A DNA stretch of 64,000 nt from Demequina sediminicola. Its GTDB lineage: Bacteria; Actinomycetota; Actinomycetes; Actinomycetales; Demequinaceae. A program made the translations under genes and the position numbers. The stretch covers positions 1-64,000 of the forward strand of contig NZ_BBRB01000005.1 of the NCBI RefSeq assembly GCF_000975055.1. Reading direction: 5' to 3'. The notes under the pieces were generated by a model. The model was not told the origin of the DNA. It worked only from the letters and a program-made list of their open reading frames with translations, and did not search any database. Of this stretch, positions 44,974 to 53,341 are shown piece by piece; the first letter of the stretch is position 1; each line of letters opens with the position of its first letter.

Positions 44974-45285
44974 GTGGCAACACCAGAACTGTCTGACGAA
45001 CAGCGCGCTGCGGCACTTGTGAAGGCCACAGCTGTGCGTAGCGCACGTCGTGTCTTCAAGGAGAAGCTGACGCAGGGCGAGATGACCCTCGAAAGCGCCA
45101 TCTCCACTGCCAAGGCTGATGAAGCACTTGCTGGCATCCGTGTGCGCGACCTACTGCAGTGCCTACCCGGCATTGGACCCAAGCGCGCAGACACCGCAAT
45201 GGAAGAGATCGGCATCTCGCCCGCGCGGCGAATCCGTGGACTTGGTGCCCACCAGGTTGACGCGCTGATCGCACGCGAGGGCTAA
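44974..45285 (+). CDS. mihF: Integration host factor, actinobacterial type
   Basis: This 103-residue DNA-binding nucleoid protein is found only in actinobacteria, where it bends or compacts DNA and assists phage integrases. It is unrelated to the E. coli IHF fold. The family signature LQCLPGIGPKRADTAMEEIGI is an H2TH-like helix-hairpin-helix. A strong GGAAAGGAAGGG site precedes the GTG. The pyrF-mihF-gmk-rpoZ order is standard. Its stop overlaps the gmk ATG (TAATG). Confidence 0.94.
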   Translation: MATPELSDEQRAAALVKATAVRSARRVFKEKLTQGEMTLESAISTAKADEALAGIRVRDLLQCLPGIGPKRADTAMEEIGISPARRIRGLGAHQVDALIAREG

Positions 45286-45839
45286 TGAGCCGTCTCGTCG
45301 TACTCGCAGGACCCACTGCAGTCGGCAAAGGCACGCTGCTGCGCGCCGTGCTCGACCGCAACCCAGACATCTGGGTCTCGGTTTCTGCGACCACCCGTCC
45401 TGCTCGACCCGGCGAGCAGGACGGCATCCACTATCACTTTGTGTCCGATGAACGCTTTGATGAACTCATCGAGCAAGACGGTCTGCTCGAGTGGGCAACT
45501 GTCCACGGCAAGCACCGCTACGGCACGCCGCGTGCAGGTGTTGACGAAGCGCTACAAGCAGGTCGCCCTGCCGTCCTGGAGATCGACCTCGACGGCGTGC
45601 GGCAGGTCAAACAGACCATGCCAGACGCACTCTTCGTCTTCGTGCTCCCTCCCTCGTGGGAGGAACTCGTGAGCCGACTCGAAGGCCGTGGGACCGAGGA
45701 CGAAGCCGAACGTATGCGCCGCCTCGCGACCGCACGCGACGAACTGATGGCCATCGACGAGTTCGATGAGACAGTCATCAACGACGACCTCGACACGGCA
45801 GTTGCCGAACTCGAACGATTGATTACTCAAGCACGCTAG
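45285..45839 (+). CDS. gmk: Guanylate kinase
   Basis: This 184-residue P-loop kinase converts GMP to GDP. Walker A is AGPTAVGKGT (residues about 8-17), followed by the GMP-binding SVSATTRPARPGEQDGIHYHFV and the lid region RLEGRGTEDEAERMRRL. It is coupled to mihF and followed by rpoZ, so it supplies GTP next to genes for transcription. Confidence 0.95.
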   Translation: MSRLVVLAGPTAVGKGTLLRAVLDRNPDIWVSVSATTRPARPGEQDGIHYHFVSDERFDELIEQDGLLEWATVHGKHRYGTPRAGVDEALQAGRPAVLEIDLDGVRQVKQTMPDALFVFVLPPSWEELVSRLEGRGTEDEAERMRRLATARDELMAIDEFDETVINDDLDTAVAELERLITQAR

Positions 45840-45889
45840 ACTTGTGCGAGTTTTGATTACCCCACCACCGCCATTTTGAGGAGTACACC

Positions 45890-46156
45890 GTGGCAGGAAC
45901 AGTTGCACAGCCCGAGGGCATCACCAACCCGCCCATCGACGAGCTGCTGGAGAAGGTTGACTCCAAGTACGCACTGGTGATCTACGGATCCAAGCGTGCC
46001 CGCCAGATCAACTCGTACTACGAGGCACTTGGCGAAGGTCACTTCGAGAACGTCGGCCCGCTGGTCGAGGCAGACTCCACCGACAAGCCCCTCTCGGTCG
46101 CGCTCCGCGAGATCAACGAGGGTGGCCTGCTCGACCTGGGCGACTCAGAGAAGTAA
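45890..46156 (+). CDS. rpoZ: DNA-directed RNA polymerase omega subunit
   Basis: This 88-residue small subunit helps fold beta-prime. The core is [34 protein letters not shown] and the conserved [13 protein letters not shown] follows. The start is a GTG preceded by TGAGGAG. The stop lies 3 bases before coaBC. Confidence 0.95.
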   Translation: MAGTVAQPEGITNPPIDELLEKVDSKYALVIYGSKRARQINSYYEALGEGHFENVGPLVEADSTDKPLSVALREINEGGLLDLGDSEK

Positions 46157-46159
46157 CTC

Positions 46160-47467
46160 ATGCGCGTCCTCCTGGGCGTCACCGGCGGCATAGCCGCGTA
46201 CAAGGCGGCGCTAGTGCTCCGGCTGCTCAAGGAGGATGGACACGACGTTCACGTCGTACCCACCGCGGCATCACTCAACTTTGTTGGGCGTGCCACGTGG
46301 GAAGCGCTGTCCGGACACCCTGCACCGACGGAGACGTTTGATAACGTCCCGTCGGTTCAGCATGTCCGGCTAGGACAGCGCGCTGAAGCCGTTCTCGTGG
46401 CACCCGCCACCGCTGACTTTCTCTCACAGATGGCAGCCGGGCGTGCCAGCGACCTTCTCGGCAACGCACTGCTCGCCACTGAAGCACCCATCCTTGTGTG
46501 CCCCGCGATGCACACCGAGATGTGGCAGGACCCGTCTGTGGTTGCCAACGTTGCGACGCTGCGCAGTCGTGGCGTGACGGTGCTTGAACCAGCCGTCGGC
46601 CGACTCACCGGCCCAGACTCGGGCCCAGGCCGTTTGCCTGACCCTGAGGACATCGTGGCGGCGCTGTACGCGCTACTGGGTGGAGAGGCCCCCGCTTCAG
46701 GTGCAGTAGGGGATCTGGGCCACATTTCTGCTCAAGATGACCCGAAGCCCCTACTGGGGGCTAGTAGCAGTGCTCTTGCAGGAGATGGTGGCTCGTGGGG
46801 AGACCTTGACGGCGTTCAGGTGCTCATCACTGCGGGTGGAACACGCGAGGCAATCGATCCGGTGCGGTACATCGGTAATCGGTCATCGGGACTCCAGGGC
46901 TTCGCGCTGGCGGAAGCCGCCCGTGAACGTGGCGCCACTGTGACGGTCATCGCTGCCAACGTGACGTTGCCCTTGGGTGAGGGCATCAGACGCGTCGACG
47001 TGGAAAGTGCCGCAGAACTTGAATCCGCCCTCGCACGTGAGACAGAGCGAGCAGATGTCATTGTCATGGCTGCAGCCGTTGCTGACTACAGGCCAGTGAA
47101 GGTGTCAGATTCAAAGATCAAGAAGTCTGGTGCTGACGGTCTCACCATCGAACTTGAGCAGACTCCGGACCTGTTGAAGGTGCTGGTTGCGCTCAAACGC
47201 CCGGATCAGACTGTGGTGGGGTTTGCTGCCGAGACTGGTGACGCAAGCGGTTCCGTGGCAGAGCACGGCGCTGCCAAGGCACGCCGCAAGGGTGCCGACC
47301 TCCTTGTCGTCAACGAGGTGGGTGACGGGCTCGGGTTCGGTAGCTCCACTAACGCCGTGCTGATCCTGGACGCGTCCGGAGAAAAGGCCGGAGAGGCCTC
47401 AGGAAGCAAACTCGCGGTTGCGCACTCGATCCTCGACGCCGTCACCAGTCGCGCGGGCACTAGCTAA
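46160..47467 (+). CDS. coaBC: Bifunctional phosphopantothenoylcysteine decarboxylase / synthase, with a palindrome-encoded linker
   Basis: This 435-residue fusion performs two steps of coenzyme A synthesis. The N-terminal CoaC flavoprotein domain (1-172) has LLGVTGGIAAYKA, the catalytic His-bearing PSVQHVRLG and the PCAMHTEM-like CPAMHTEMWQ. The C-terminal CoaB domain (from about 217) has VLITAGGTREAIDPVRYIGNRSSG and NEVGDG. The two are normally joined by a short linker. Here residues about 173-216 form an extra segment, part of it (about 182-199) encoded by a 53-base palindrome that has a relative at 48524. Confidence 0.95.
   Translation: MRVLLGVTGGIAAYKAALVLRLLKEDGHDVHVVPTAASLNFVGRATWEALSGHPAPTETFDNVPSVQHVRLGQRAEAVLVAPATADFLSQMAAGRASDLLGNALLATEAPILVCPAMHTEMWQDPSVVANVATLRSRGVTVLEPAVGRLTGPDSGPGRLPDPEDIVAALYALLGGEAPASGAVGDLGHISAQDDPKPLLGASSSALAGDGGSWGDLDGVQVLITAGGTREAIDPVRYIGNRSSGLQGFALAEAARERGATVTVIAANVTLPLGEGIRRVDVESAAELESALARETERADVIVMAAAVADYRPVKVSDSKIKKSGADGLTIELEQTPDLLKVLVALKRPDQTVVGFAAETGDASGSVAEHGAAKARRKGADLLVVNEVGDGLGFGSSTNAVLILDASGEKAGEASGSKLAVAHSILDAVTSRAGTS
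46704..46756 (+). repeat. 53-base palindromic element inside coaBC, in frame
   Basis: It begins CAGTAGGGG and ends CCCCTACTG, with further partial pairing (CTGGGCC with GACCCGA). The copy at 48524-48576 has the same length, and the two match at 41 of 55 aligned positions by eye, counting two flanking bases. It encodes roughly AVGDLGHISAQDDPKPLLG in the CoaC-CoaB linker. Confidence 0.75.
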
Positions 47468-47593
47468 ACGTTGCCTCATCAGCGCTTCCGATCGCGGGGG
47501 CTCACTATCCACAGCACACTGTCGCGCAGCGGGAAACTCACAGATCTACCGATGTGAGGGCATCGGCTCGCGCGATGTGGCTGACTGCTGCCC

Positions 47594-48520
47594 ATGGCCC
47601 GACTCATTGCAATTCCGCAGGCGGGGGAGTCACTCGCTAGCTTCCTCCAACGTGTGCCACAGGCATTCACAAGAGCGGAGCTGACCACAATGTTCTCGCG
47701 GCGCGCCATCGAGAACGCGGTCGCCAACCGGGATGCGGTCAGGTTGTTCCCCGCGGTCCTCAGCGGGACGACGCAACGCCATAAGCCGCGCGTGCGCGCC
47801 GAAGCTCTGTTGCTGTGGAACTCGCATATGTGGATTAGTGGCATGCTCGCGCTGGCGCTACACGAGCCTCAGCTCCCACCGCGTGGCGTCGATCATGTCG
47901 TGTCTATGCGGGGTGCTCATGTACGAACGCCAGCGCGTGTACATGCGAAACAGGTGCTGCGAATACCGGGTGGCTCTGTGCAAGGACTGGATCGAGTGGT
48001 GACACCCGCATTCGCAGTAGTCGACGCGTGGAACAGGACCCCAACTTCACGGCGGGTGGACGGACTTTATCGCGCTCTGTGGTCTGGTGTGACTACAGCG
48101 CAAGACATCTCTCAGGAACTCGCATTGTGTCCACGTGTGGCGGATCGGGGCACCATTCAACGCATTGTCTATTGGTGTATTGAAGGCGCGATGTCTCCTC
48201 TGGAGGTGATGGGTCATCGTGATGTCTTCTTTGGCCAGGAGTGGCGTTGTTGGAGTCGGCAACTTCCCCTCGAAGTCAACGGCCACCGATGCGTCGCGGA
48301 CATGGCTCACGAGGCGAGCCGCACCATCATTGAGTTCGACGGCCAAGAGTTTCATGGGACGCGGATTGCCCAAGCGCGGGATGCACAGCGAGACGTTGTG
48401 CTCGCGTCAGCGGGCTGGATCACACTGCGCTTCCAATGGGGTCAACTTCGAAGCCGGCCCGAATGGTGTCGCGCTCAAGTACGCAACGTTCTAGCGATGC
48501 GCGCTCGCCGACCTCGATAG
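47594..48520 (+). CDS. DUF559 (Vsr-like) domain protein with an AbiEi-like N-terminal region
   Basis: This 308-residue protein starts with a helix-turn-helix-like segment (FTRAELTTMFSRRAIENAV). The middle domain (about 70-200) is shared with the protein at 931-1503. The C-terminal domain (about 215-300) has the DUF559/very-short-patch-repair nuclease pattern: VADMAH, then IIEFDGQEFH, RDAQRDVVLASAGWITLRFQW. The Asp, the Glu-x-Asp and the His fit a PD-(D/E)xK-type site. Such proteins are frequent, poorly understood accessory genes in actinobacteria, sometimes near defence or DNA-repair loci. It interrupts the usual coaBC-metK neighbourhood. The start is the first ATG; no strong ribosome binding site is seen. 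Confidence 0.78.
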   Translation: MARLIAIPQAGESLASFLQRVPQAFTRAELTTMFSRRAIENAVANRDAVRLFPAVLSGTTQRHKPRVRAEALLLWNSHMWISGMLALALHEPQLPPRGVDHVVSMRGAHVRTPARVHAKQVLRIPGGSVQGLDRVVTPAFAVVDAWNRTPTSRRVDGLYRALWSGVTTAQDISQELALCPRVADRGTIQRIVYWCIEGAMSPLEVMGHRDVFFGQEWRCWSRQLPLEVNGHRCVADMAHEASRTIIEFDGQEFHGTRIAQARDAQRDVVLASAGWITLRFQWGQLRSRPEWCRAQVRNVLAMRARRPR

Positions 48521-48523
48521 CGG

Positions 48524-48576
48524 CAGTAGGGGATTCGAGTCACTTTTCTTCGCGATGTGACTGATAGCCCCTACTG
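48524..48576 (+). repeat. 53-base palindromic element after the DUF559 gene
   Basis: CAGTAGGGG...CCCCTACTG forms the ends and GTCAC/GTGAC the inner stem. It begins three bases after the DUF559 stop and could terminate it. It contains GCGATGTGACTGAT, close to GCGAAGTGGCTGAT on the minus strand of the element at 5277. The bases 48577-48623 that follow hold only G-rich direct repeats (GCGTCTGGGG twice). Confidence 0.75.
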
Positions 48577-48623
48577 GGTGGGCTGGGGCGCGTCTGGGGG
48601 CGTCTGGGGCCGCGGCACAAGAC

Positions 48624-49100
48624 CTAGGGCGCGAGCAGGGCGGACATGAAGGCCCGTGCTGCGTTGTATGACCCTGGCGCCTCTGATTCGCGCGGCCCGA
48701 CGACGTTCACGATGAGTTCTCGGCCGATGGTTGCCAACCACTCGAGTGCGGCCGCAGGCGAATCAGGTCGCACCATCACTGGGCGCGCAATGGCCTCCGC
48801 GTACGCGAGGGCGCGCGTCGCGCCAGGGGAGCCTTCCACCACCCCCAGGGCGAGGGTGGCGTGGGTGTCGCGGATATTGCGTTCGGTACGGACGGCAGGG
48901 TCGGATTCGATGGTGGGTTTGAGCCCGGGATAGTCCACGAGCACGCCTGGCGGGTATGGCTTGTCTTCCGCCCAACCGCCTGCAGGACACCAACCACCGT
49001 GGACGACTCCAGCGGCAATCGCAGCATCGAGTGCGGCACGATCTGCCCCCGTCTGTCCTCCTGCATAGATGCGGGAAATGAGAGGCCGGGACAGGTCCAT
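48624..49100 (-). CDS. YpsA-like SLOG-domain protein (putative molybdenum carrier family)
   Basis: This 158-residue protein has the family signature IYAGGQTGADRAALDAAIAAG and GGWCPAGGWAEDKPYP, a Rossmann-like SLOG fold annotated as 'putative molybdenum carrier' or circularly permuted YpsA. The segment VRTERNIRDTHATLALG is also conserved. SLOG proteins are predicted to bind nucleotides or nucleotide-derived ligands, and some occur in conflict systems. GGGAG lies 6 bases before the ATG. It faces the DUF559 gene tail to tail and is divergent from metK. Confidence 0.82.
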   Translation of the reverse strand: MDLSRPLISRIYAGGQTGADRAALDAAIAAGVVHGGWCPAGGWAEDKPYPPGVLVDYPGLKPTIESDPAVRTERNIRDTHATLALGVVEGSPGATRALAYAEAIARPVMVRPDSPAAALEWLATIGRELIVNVVGPRESEAPGSYNAARAFMSALLAP

Positions 49101-49211
49101 GTCATTCTCCCAAGCAGTGGTAGGTGAGGACTACGTGGACTGACCGTAGCAACAAGTGATGAGTACCGGAACGGGCCGTACGTCCTGGATAGGAAGGTCA
49201 GTCGCCGCCAC

Positions 49212-49217
49212 TAGGGT
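49212..49217 (+). promoter_or_regulatory. Probable -10 box of metK (leaderless)
   Basis: TAGGGT ends 7 bases before the ATG at 49225. No ribosome binding site is present and the gap is too short for a SAM riboswitch. Confidence 0.5.
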
Positions 49218-49224
49218 GTACCGC

Positions 49225-50394
49225 ATGAGTGATCTTCGCCTCTTCACGTCCGAGTCCGTCACCGAGGGCCACCCTGACAAGGTGTGTGACCAGGTATCTG
49301 ATGCGATTTTGGACGAGATGCTTCGACAAGATCCTGCCGCGCGTGTGGCGGTGGAGACTATGGTCACGACGGGTCTGGTGCATGTCTCAGGCGAGGTCTC
49401 AACCGAGGCGTATGTGGACATTCCTGGGACGATCCGCGACGTGGTCAACTCCATCGGCTACACCTCTTCTAAGGTTGGCTTTGATGGCGACTCCTGTGGA
49501 GTCTCGGTCTCCATCGGCGAACAGAGTGCCGACATCTGGGCCGGCGTTGGATCCGCCACCGACACTGACGGCTCGGAGCTGGGCGCCGGTGACCAAGGAC
49601 TGATGTTCGGCTATGCGTGCCGCGACACGGAGTCGCTGATGCCACTGCCCATCGCTATTGCCCATCGTCTGACACAGCAGCTTGCAGCCGTGCGCAAGAC
49701 CGATGCTGTGGCGGGTCTCCGTCCAGATGGCAAGGCGCAGGTGACCATCGGCTACGACGGGGACATCGCGCGCACCGTCGACACCGTGGTCCTGTCGAGC
49801 CAGCACGCGGAGTCGTGGGACACCGAAGATCTGCGTGCCGCGCTTGCCGAGTCCGTGATCGATCCGGTGTTGGCTTCGTTCGACCTCGATGCGACCGGGC
49901 ACCGGAACCTCATCAACCCCACTGGCCGCTTTGAGATTGGCGGACCCAAAGGCGACGCTGGACTCACCGGCCGCAAGATCATTGTGGACACGTATGGAGG
50001 AATGGCCCGTCATGGCGGCGGAGCATTCTCGGGCAAGGACCCCTCGAAGGTGGACCGCTCAGCGGCCTACGCCATGCGCTGGGTTGCCAAGAATGTGGTC
50101 GCTGCGGGCTTGGCGGAGCGTTGTGAAGTGCAGGTCGCATACGCGATCGGCACCGCGCATCCAGTGGGTCTCTACGTGGAGACGTTCGGAACAGCAACGG
50201 TTGACCCGGATCGCATCGCACGAGCCATTCGTGAGGTCTTTGACCTGCGTCCGCAGGCAATCATCGATGCCCTCGACCTGCGCCGTCCCATCTACCGCTC
50301 GACGGCTGCCTATGGCCACTTTGGACGCGAGCTCGACGACTTCACGTGGGAGCGCACGGATCGCGCCGACGCTCTCGCTAGCGCAGCACAATAG
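49225..50394 (+). CDS. metK: S-adenosylmethionine synthetase
   Basis: This 389-residue enzyme makes SAM from methionine and ATP. It starts [25 protein letters not shown]. The second signature is [13 protein letters not shown], and the P-loop-like [26 protein letters not shown] closes the set. Metal- and phosphate-binding His, Asp and Lys residues are in place. The frame is open to 49156, but homology and the -10 box select 49225. priA starts 2 bases after the stop. Confidence 0.96.
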   Translation: MSDLRLFTSESVTEGHPDKVCDQVSDAILDEMLRQDPAARVAVETMVTTGLVHVSGEVSTEAYVDIPGTIRDVVNSIGYTSSKVGFDGDSCGVSVSIGEQSADIWAGVGSATDTDGSELGAGDQGLMFGYACRDTESLMPLPIAIAHRLTQQLAAVRKTDAVAGLRPDGKAQVTIGYDGDIARTVDTVVLSSQHAESWDTEDLRAALAESVIDPVLASFDLDATGHRNLINPTGRFEIGGPKGDAGLTGRKIIVDTYGGMARHGGGAFSGKDPSKVDRSAAYAMRWVAKNVVAAGLAERCEVQVAYAIGTAHPVGLYVETFGTATVDPDRIARAIREVFDLRPQAIIDALDLRRPIYRSTAAYGHFGRELDDFTWERTDRADALASAAQ

Positions 50395-50396
50395 CC

Positions 50397-52379
50397 GTGG
50401 CCGCACCCATCGCGCGGGTGCGGCTCGACTCACCGCTGCCGCATCTGGACCGTGATTTTGACTACGCGATCCCCCAGAAACTTGCGGAGGTCGTGCAGAT
50501 CGGATCGCGAGTGCGTGTGCCGTTCGCTGGCAGACTTGTGGGTGCGATTGTCACTCAACTCGCGACAGCATCGAGCTTTGAGGGAAAACTCCTTGAAGTG
50601 AAGAGCTCTTCAGCGATTCCCTCCTTCACCTCACAAGCGCTCGATCTCGCCTCCCAGGTAGCCCGTCGCTATGGCGGTTCACTGTGGGATGTGTGCCGAC
50701 TCATGGCACCTCCACGGGTCGCGTCCGTGGAGAAGCGTGAGTGGGGAAATCCTGAGCGGGACGCTGCCTACGTAGACGCTCTCGAACGTTGCGCGACCGA
50801 GCCGCTCGTGGGCCCAGGGGAACGCGCCGTGTGGCAGGGTCTCCCAGAAGCGGAGGGCCGATGTTCGATCCCGGCTGCCGCGGTTGTCGCCACAGCTGTG
50901 GCTCGCCTCCATGACGGCGGTAGCCACGACAATGCGCGTGCCGCAGAGGGCGCCAACGCCGCCGACGGGGCTACGTCGACGGCGGGCTCGGTTGTGATTG
51001 TGGTTCCCGACGCGCGAGCTCAAAAAGCTGTGCTGGCTGAGTGTGAGCGGCTTGGACTCAAGCGCTGGTCCGCAAGGTCGGGTGGCCAGGTCGCCGTCCT
51101 TGACCATGACGACGGTCAAGCTGCGCGGTTCGGTGCTTTTCTTGCTGCGATGCATGGCCACGCACGCATCGTCATCGGAACGCGGCCCAGCGTGATGCAA
51201 CCTGTTCCTCGCCTTAATGCCCTGGTGATGTGGGATGAGGCGAATGGTGTCTACGAAGAGCCTCATGCACCCTACCCACACGCTCGGACCATTGCCGCAA
51301 TGCGTGCACATCACGGTGCGGCCGTCGTGATCGGCGGGTATGCGCTCAGCGTGGATGCGACCGCGCTGGCCGAACGTGGATGGGCTCGTTGGATCGAGCC
51401 GCCGCGCGATGTAGTGCGTGCGGCTACCCCTGCCATGGACATTCTGAGCGACGAGCGCCGCGAAGCCGAGGGCGGTGCGGGGCGTCACTGGATGCCCGGG
51501 TCTGCCTGGAGAGCGCTTCGCCAAGGTCTTGAGCGCGGCCCGGTCGGGGTCATGGTCCCGCGCGCGGGTTACGTGAACGCCACTGCCTGCGCGTACTGCG
51601 ATGAGTGGGCCGTGTGTCGAGACTGTGAGTCGCCACTTGCGGTGTCTGGGCACGGGTCCAATCCGGTGTGCATTGAAAATGCACATCCTCAGCCCGATTG
51701 GCACTGTCCTCATTGCAAGAGCGCTCGGCTCAAGCAGTTGCGCCAGGGCGTGGAGCGCATCGCCGAGCAGCTCGCGCGGATGGCCGCGGGCGTCGAACTG
51801 ACAGTCTCGAGCGCCGCGACGGGCATCGTCAGCGATTTTGAAGTGGAACGGGGCCTGGTGATCGCGACCCCCTCTGCGCTCCCCGCGGTTCACGGAGGCT
51901 ACGCGCACGTGGTCGTGATCGACTCGGGCGTGCCTGCGGGAATGGGGCTGGGAGGGGAGTTGAAGGCGATCCGGTGGTGGCTCTCCGTGGCGGCGTTGGT
52001 CCGTGACCGCCGTAGTGGTGGCGCAGTGACCTTCGTGGGGGAAATGCCACCCACCGTGCGCCGTGCGCTGGGGACCTGGTCGCCGGTCGACGCGGCCAAG
52101 GACCTGTACCTGGAGCGTGCCGAACTTGGCTTCCCGCCGCATCGGCGTGTCCTCCAGATCGGCGGGGAACCTGCGTGGGTGTCGGCAGCGCTTGAGCGTG
52201 CCAACATCGTCGATGGGCAGGCGAAAGCGACGGTGGTGCCACGTCCGGACGGGGTGTCGGTGCTCCTCACCCGCGGGGCCGCTCAGGAAGCCGTGGACGT
52301 CATCCGCGAGGTACAGCGAGAGGCGTCCAAGAACAAGGGTGAACTGCGCATGCGTGTGGACGCTCCACTGGAGTTCTGA
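50397..52379 (+). CDS. priA: PriA-like primosomal protein, helicase motifs degenerate
   Basis: This 660-residue protein has a recognisable PriA N-terminal DNA-binding domain (RVRLDSPLPHLDRDFDYAIP, GSRVRVPFAGR) and zinc-binding cysteines (CAYC, CRDC, CPHC). No Walker A (GxGKT) can be found in the expected place, and motif II reads WDEAN instead of DEEH. Actinobacterial PriA proteins commonly lack helicase activity for this reason and are thought to act as replication-restart scaffolds. An Ala-rich, poorly conserved stretch (about 160-200) replaces helicase motif I. It lies between metK and fmt, the usual position. Confidence 0.88.
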   Translation: MAAPIARVRLDSPLPHLDRDFDYAIPQKLAEVVQIGSRVRVPFAGRLVGAIVTQLATASSFEGKLLEVKSSSAIPSFTSQALDLASQVARRYGGSLWDVCRLMAPPRVASVEKREWGNPERDAAYVDALERCATEPLVGPGERAVWQGLPEAEGRCSIPAAAVVATAVARLHDGGSHDNARAAEGANAADGATSTAGSVVIVVPDARAQKAVLAECERLGLKRWSARSGGQVAVLDHDDGQAARFGAFLAAMHGHARIVIGTRPSVMQPVPRLNALVMWDEANGVYEEPHAPYPHARTIAAMRAHHGAAVVIGGYALSVDATALAERGWARWIEPPRDVVRAATPAMDILSDERREAEGGAGRHWMPGSAWRALRQGLERGPVGVMVPRAGYVNATACAYCDEWAVCRDCESPLAVSGHGSNPVCIENAHPQPDWHCPHCKSARLKQLRQGVERIAEQLARMAAGVELTVSSAATGIVSDFEVERGLVIATPSALPAVHGGYAHVVVIDSGVPAGMGLGGELKAIRWWLSVAALVRDRRSGGAVTFVGEMPPTVRRALGTWSPVDAAKDLYLERAELGFPPHRRVLQIGGEPAWVSAALERANIVDGQAKATVVPRPDGVSVLLTRGAAQEAVDVIREVQREASKNKGELRMRVDAPLEF

Positions 52380-52393
52380 CGCTCCAGCGGCTC

Positions 52394-52399
52394 TACGAT
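52394..52399 (+). promoter_or_regulatory. Probable -10 box of fmt (leaderless)
   Basis: TACGAT ends 6 bases before the fmt ATG. There is no ribosome binding site. Confidence 0.5.
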
Positions 52400-52405
52400 G
52401 GTTCC

Positions 52406-53341
52406 ATGCGTCTGATCTTTGCCGGAACTCCGGATGTTGCCGTGCCCAGCCTCGAGGCTCTCGTGGCCTCGCCACATGAGGTCATTGCGGTGGTGACCCA
52501 GCCTGATGCACGGGGCAAGCGAGGCAAGGCCCTGCACGCAAGTCCAGTCAAGGTCGCAGCAGAGGCCCACGGCATTGAGGTGTTGACCCCTGCGAGTGCC
52601 AAGGATCCGGAGTTCATCGACCAGATCAAGGACCTCAAGGCTGACGCCGCAGCAGTGGTCGCATATGGCCAGATCCTGACCCGCGAATTGCTCGACAGTG
52701 TCGCGCACGGCTGGGTGAATCTGCACTTCTCTGTGCTGCCGCAGTGGCGCGGCGCGGCACCGGTGCAACGGGCGATCATGGCTGGCGACGAGTTCACGGG
52801 CGCTAGCGCGTTCCTCCTCGAAGAGGGCCTCGATACAGGCCCGGTGATCGGAACGTTGACTGAGCGGATTCGCCCCACGGATACCTCTGGTGTCTTGCTT
52901 GCGCGCCTCGCAGAGGCGGGTGCCCCGCTCTTGGTGGGAGCGCTCGATGCTTTGGAATCAGGCCAGGCGAGCCCGGTCGTGCAACCGGACGACGGTGTGA
53001 GCTACGCCGCCAAACTGAATCGGGACGATGCCTATGTGGCGTGGGAACGGCCCAGTCACGTGGTCGACCGACAGGTCCGTGGCTGCACTCCTGCGCCCGG
53101 CGCGTGGACCACATTGCCTGATGGCTCAGTCGCGAAACTGGGGCCAGTGAGTCCGGTCATTGGTTCCACGACGACGGTGCCCGGTCAGGTTTCGTTTGCC
53201 GATGGTGTGGTCACCGTCGGCACGGGAACCGAACAGGTGGCGCTCAGTACTATCGCGCCCGCAGGCAAGAAACCGATGGACGCCGCAGCGTGGTGGCGGG
53301 GTGCTCGCCTCCCTGAAGGCTCTGCACTGGGTGAAGCATGA
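52406..53341 (+). CDS. fmt: Methionyl-tRNA formyltransferase
   Basis: This 311-residue enzyme formylates initiator Met-tRNA using 10-formyl-THF. The N-terminal Rossmann-like domain has MRLIFAGTPDVAVPSLEAL and TQPDARGKRGK. The catalytic Asn-His-Asp set lies in WVNLHFSVLPQWRGAAPVQRAI and EGLDTGPV. The C-terminal OB-like domain ends in KPMDAAAWWRGARLPEG. It overlaps rsmB by 4 bases. A def gene is not adjacent here. Confidence 0.95.
   Translation: MRLIFAGTPDVAVPSLEALVASPHEVIAVVTQPDARGKRGKALHASPVKVAAEAHGIEVLTPASAKDPEFIDQIKDLKADAAAVVAYGQILTRELLDSVAHGWVNLHFSVLPQWRGAAPVQRAIMAGDEFTGASAFLLEEGLDTGPVIGTLTERIRPTDTSGVLLARLAEAGAPLLVGALDALESGQASPVVQPDDGVSYAAKLNRDDAYVAWERPSHVVDRQVRGCTPAPGAWTTLPDGSVAKLGPVSPVIGSTTTVPGQVSFADGVVTVGTGTEQVALSTIAPAGKKPMDAAAWWRGARLPEGSALGEA

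Noticed and set aside
47539..47593. A full third copy of the 53-base palindrome before the DUF559 gene
   Set aside because: Only the GCGATGTGGCTGAC core and small hairpins are present; the long arms do not pair, so I do not call it a full element.
49101..49224. SAM riboswitch upstream of metK
   Set aside because: The gap is short, lacks the conserved cores, and a -10 box touches the start codon.
50679..52475. 598-codon minus-strand frame across priA
   Set aside because: Antisense to priA, Arg/His-rich with no recognisable domain; codon bias belongs to the plus strand.
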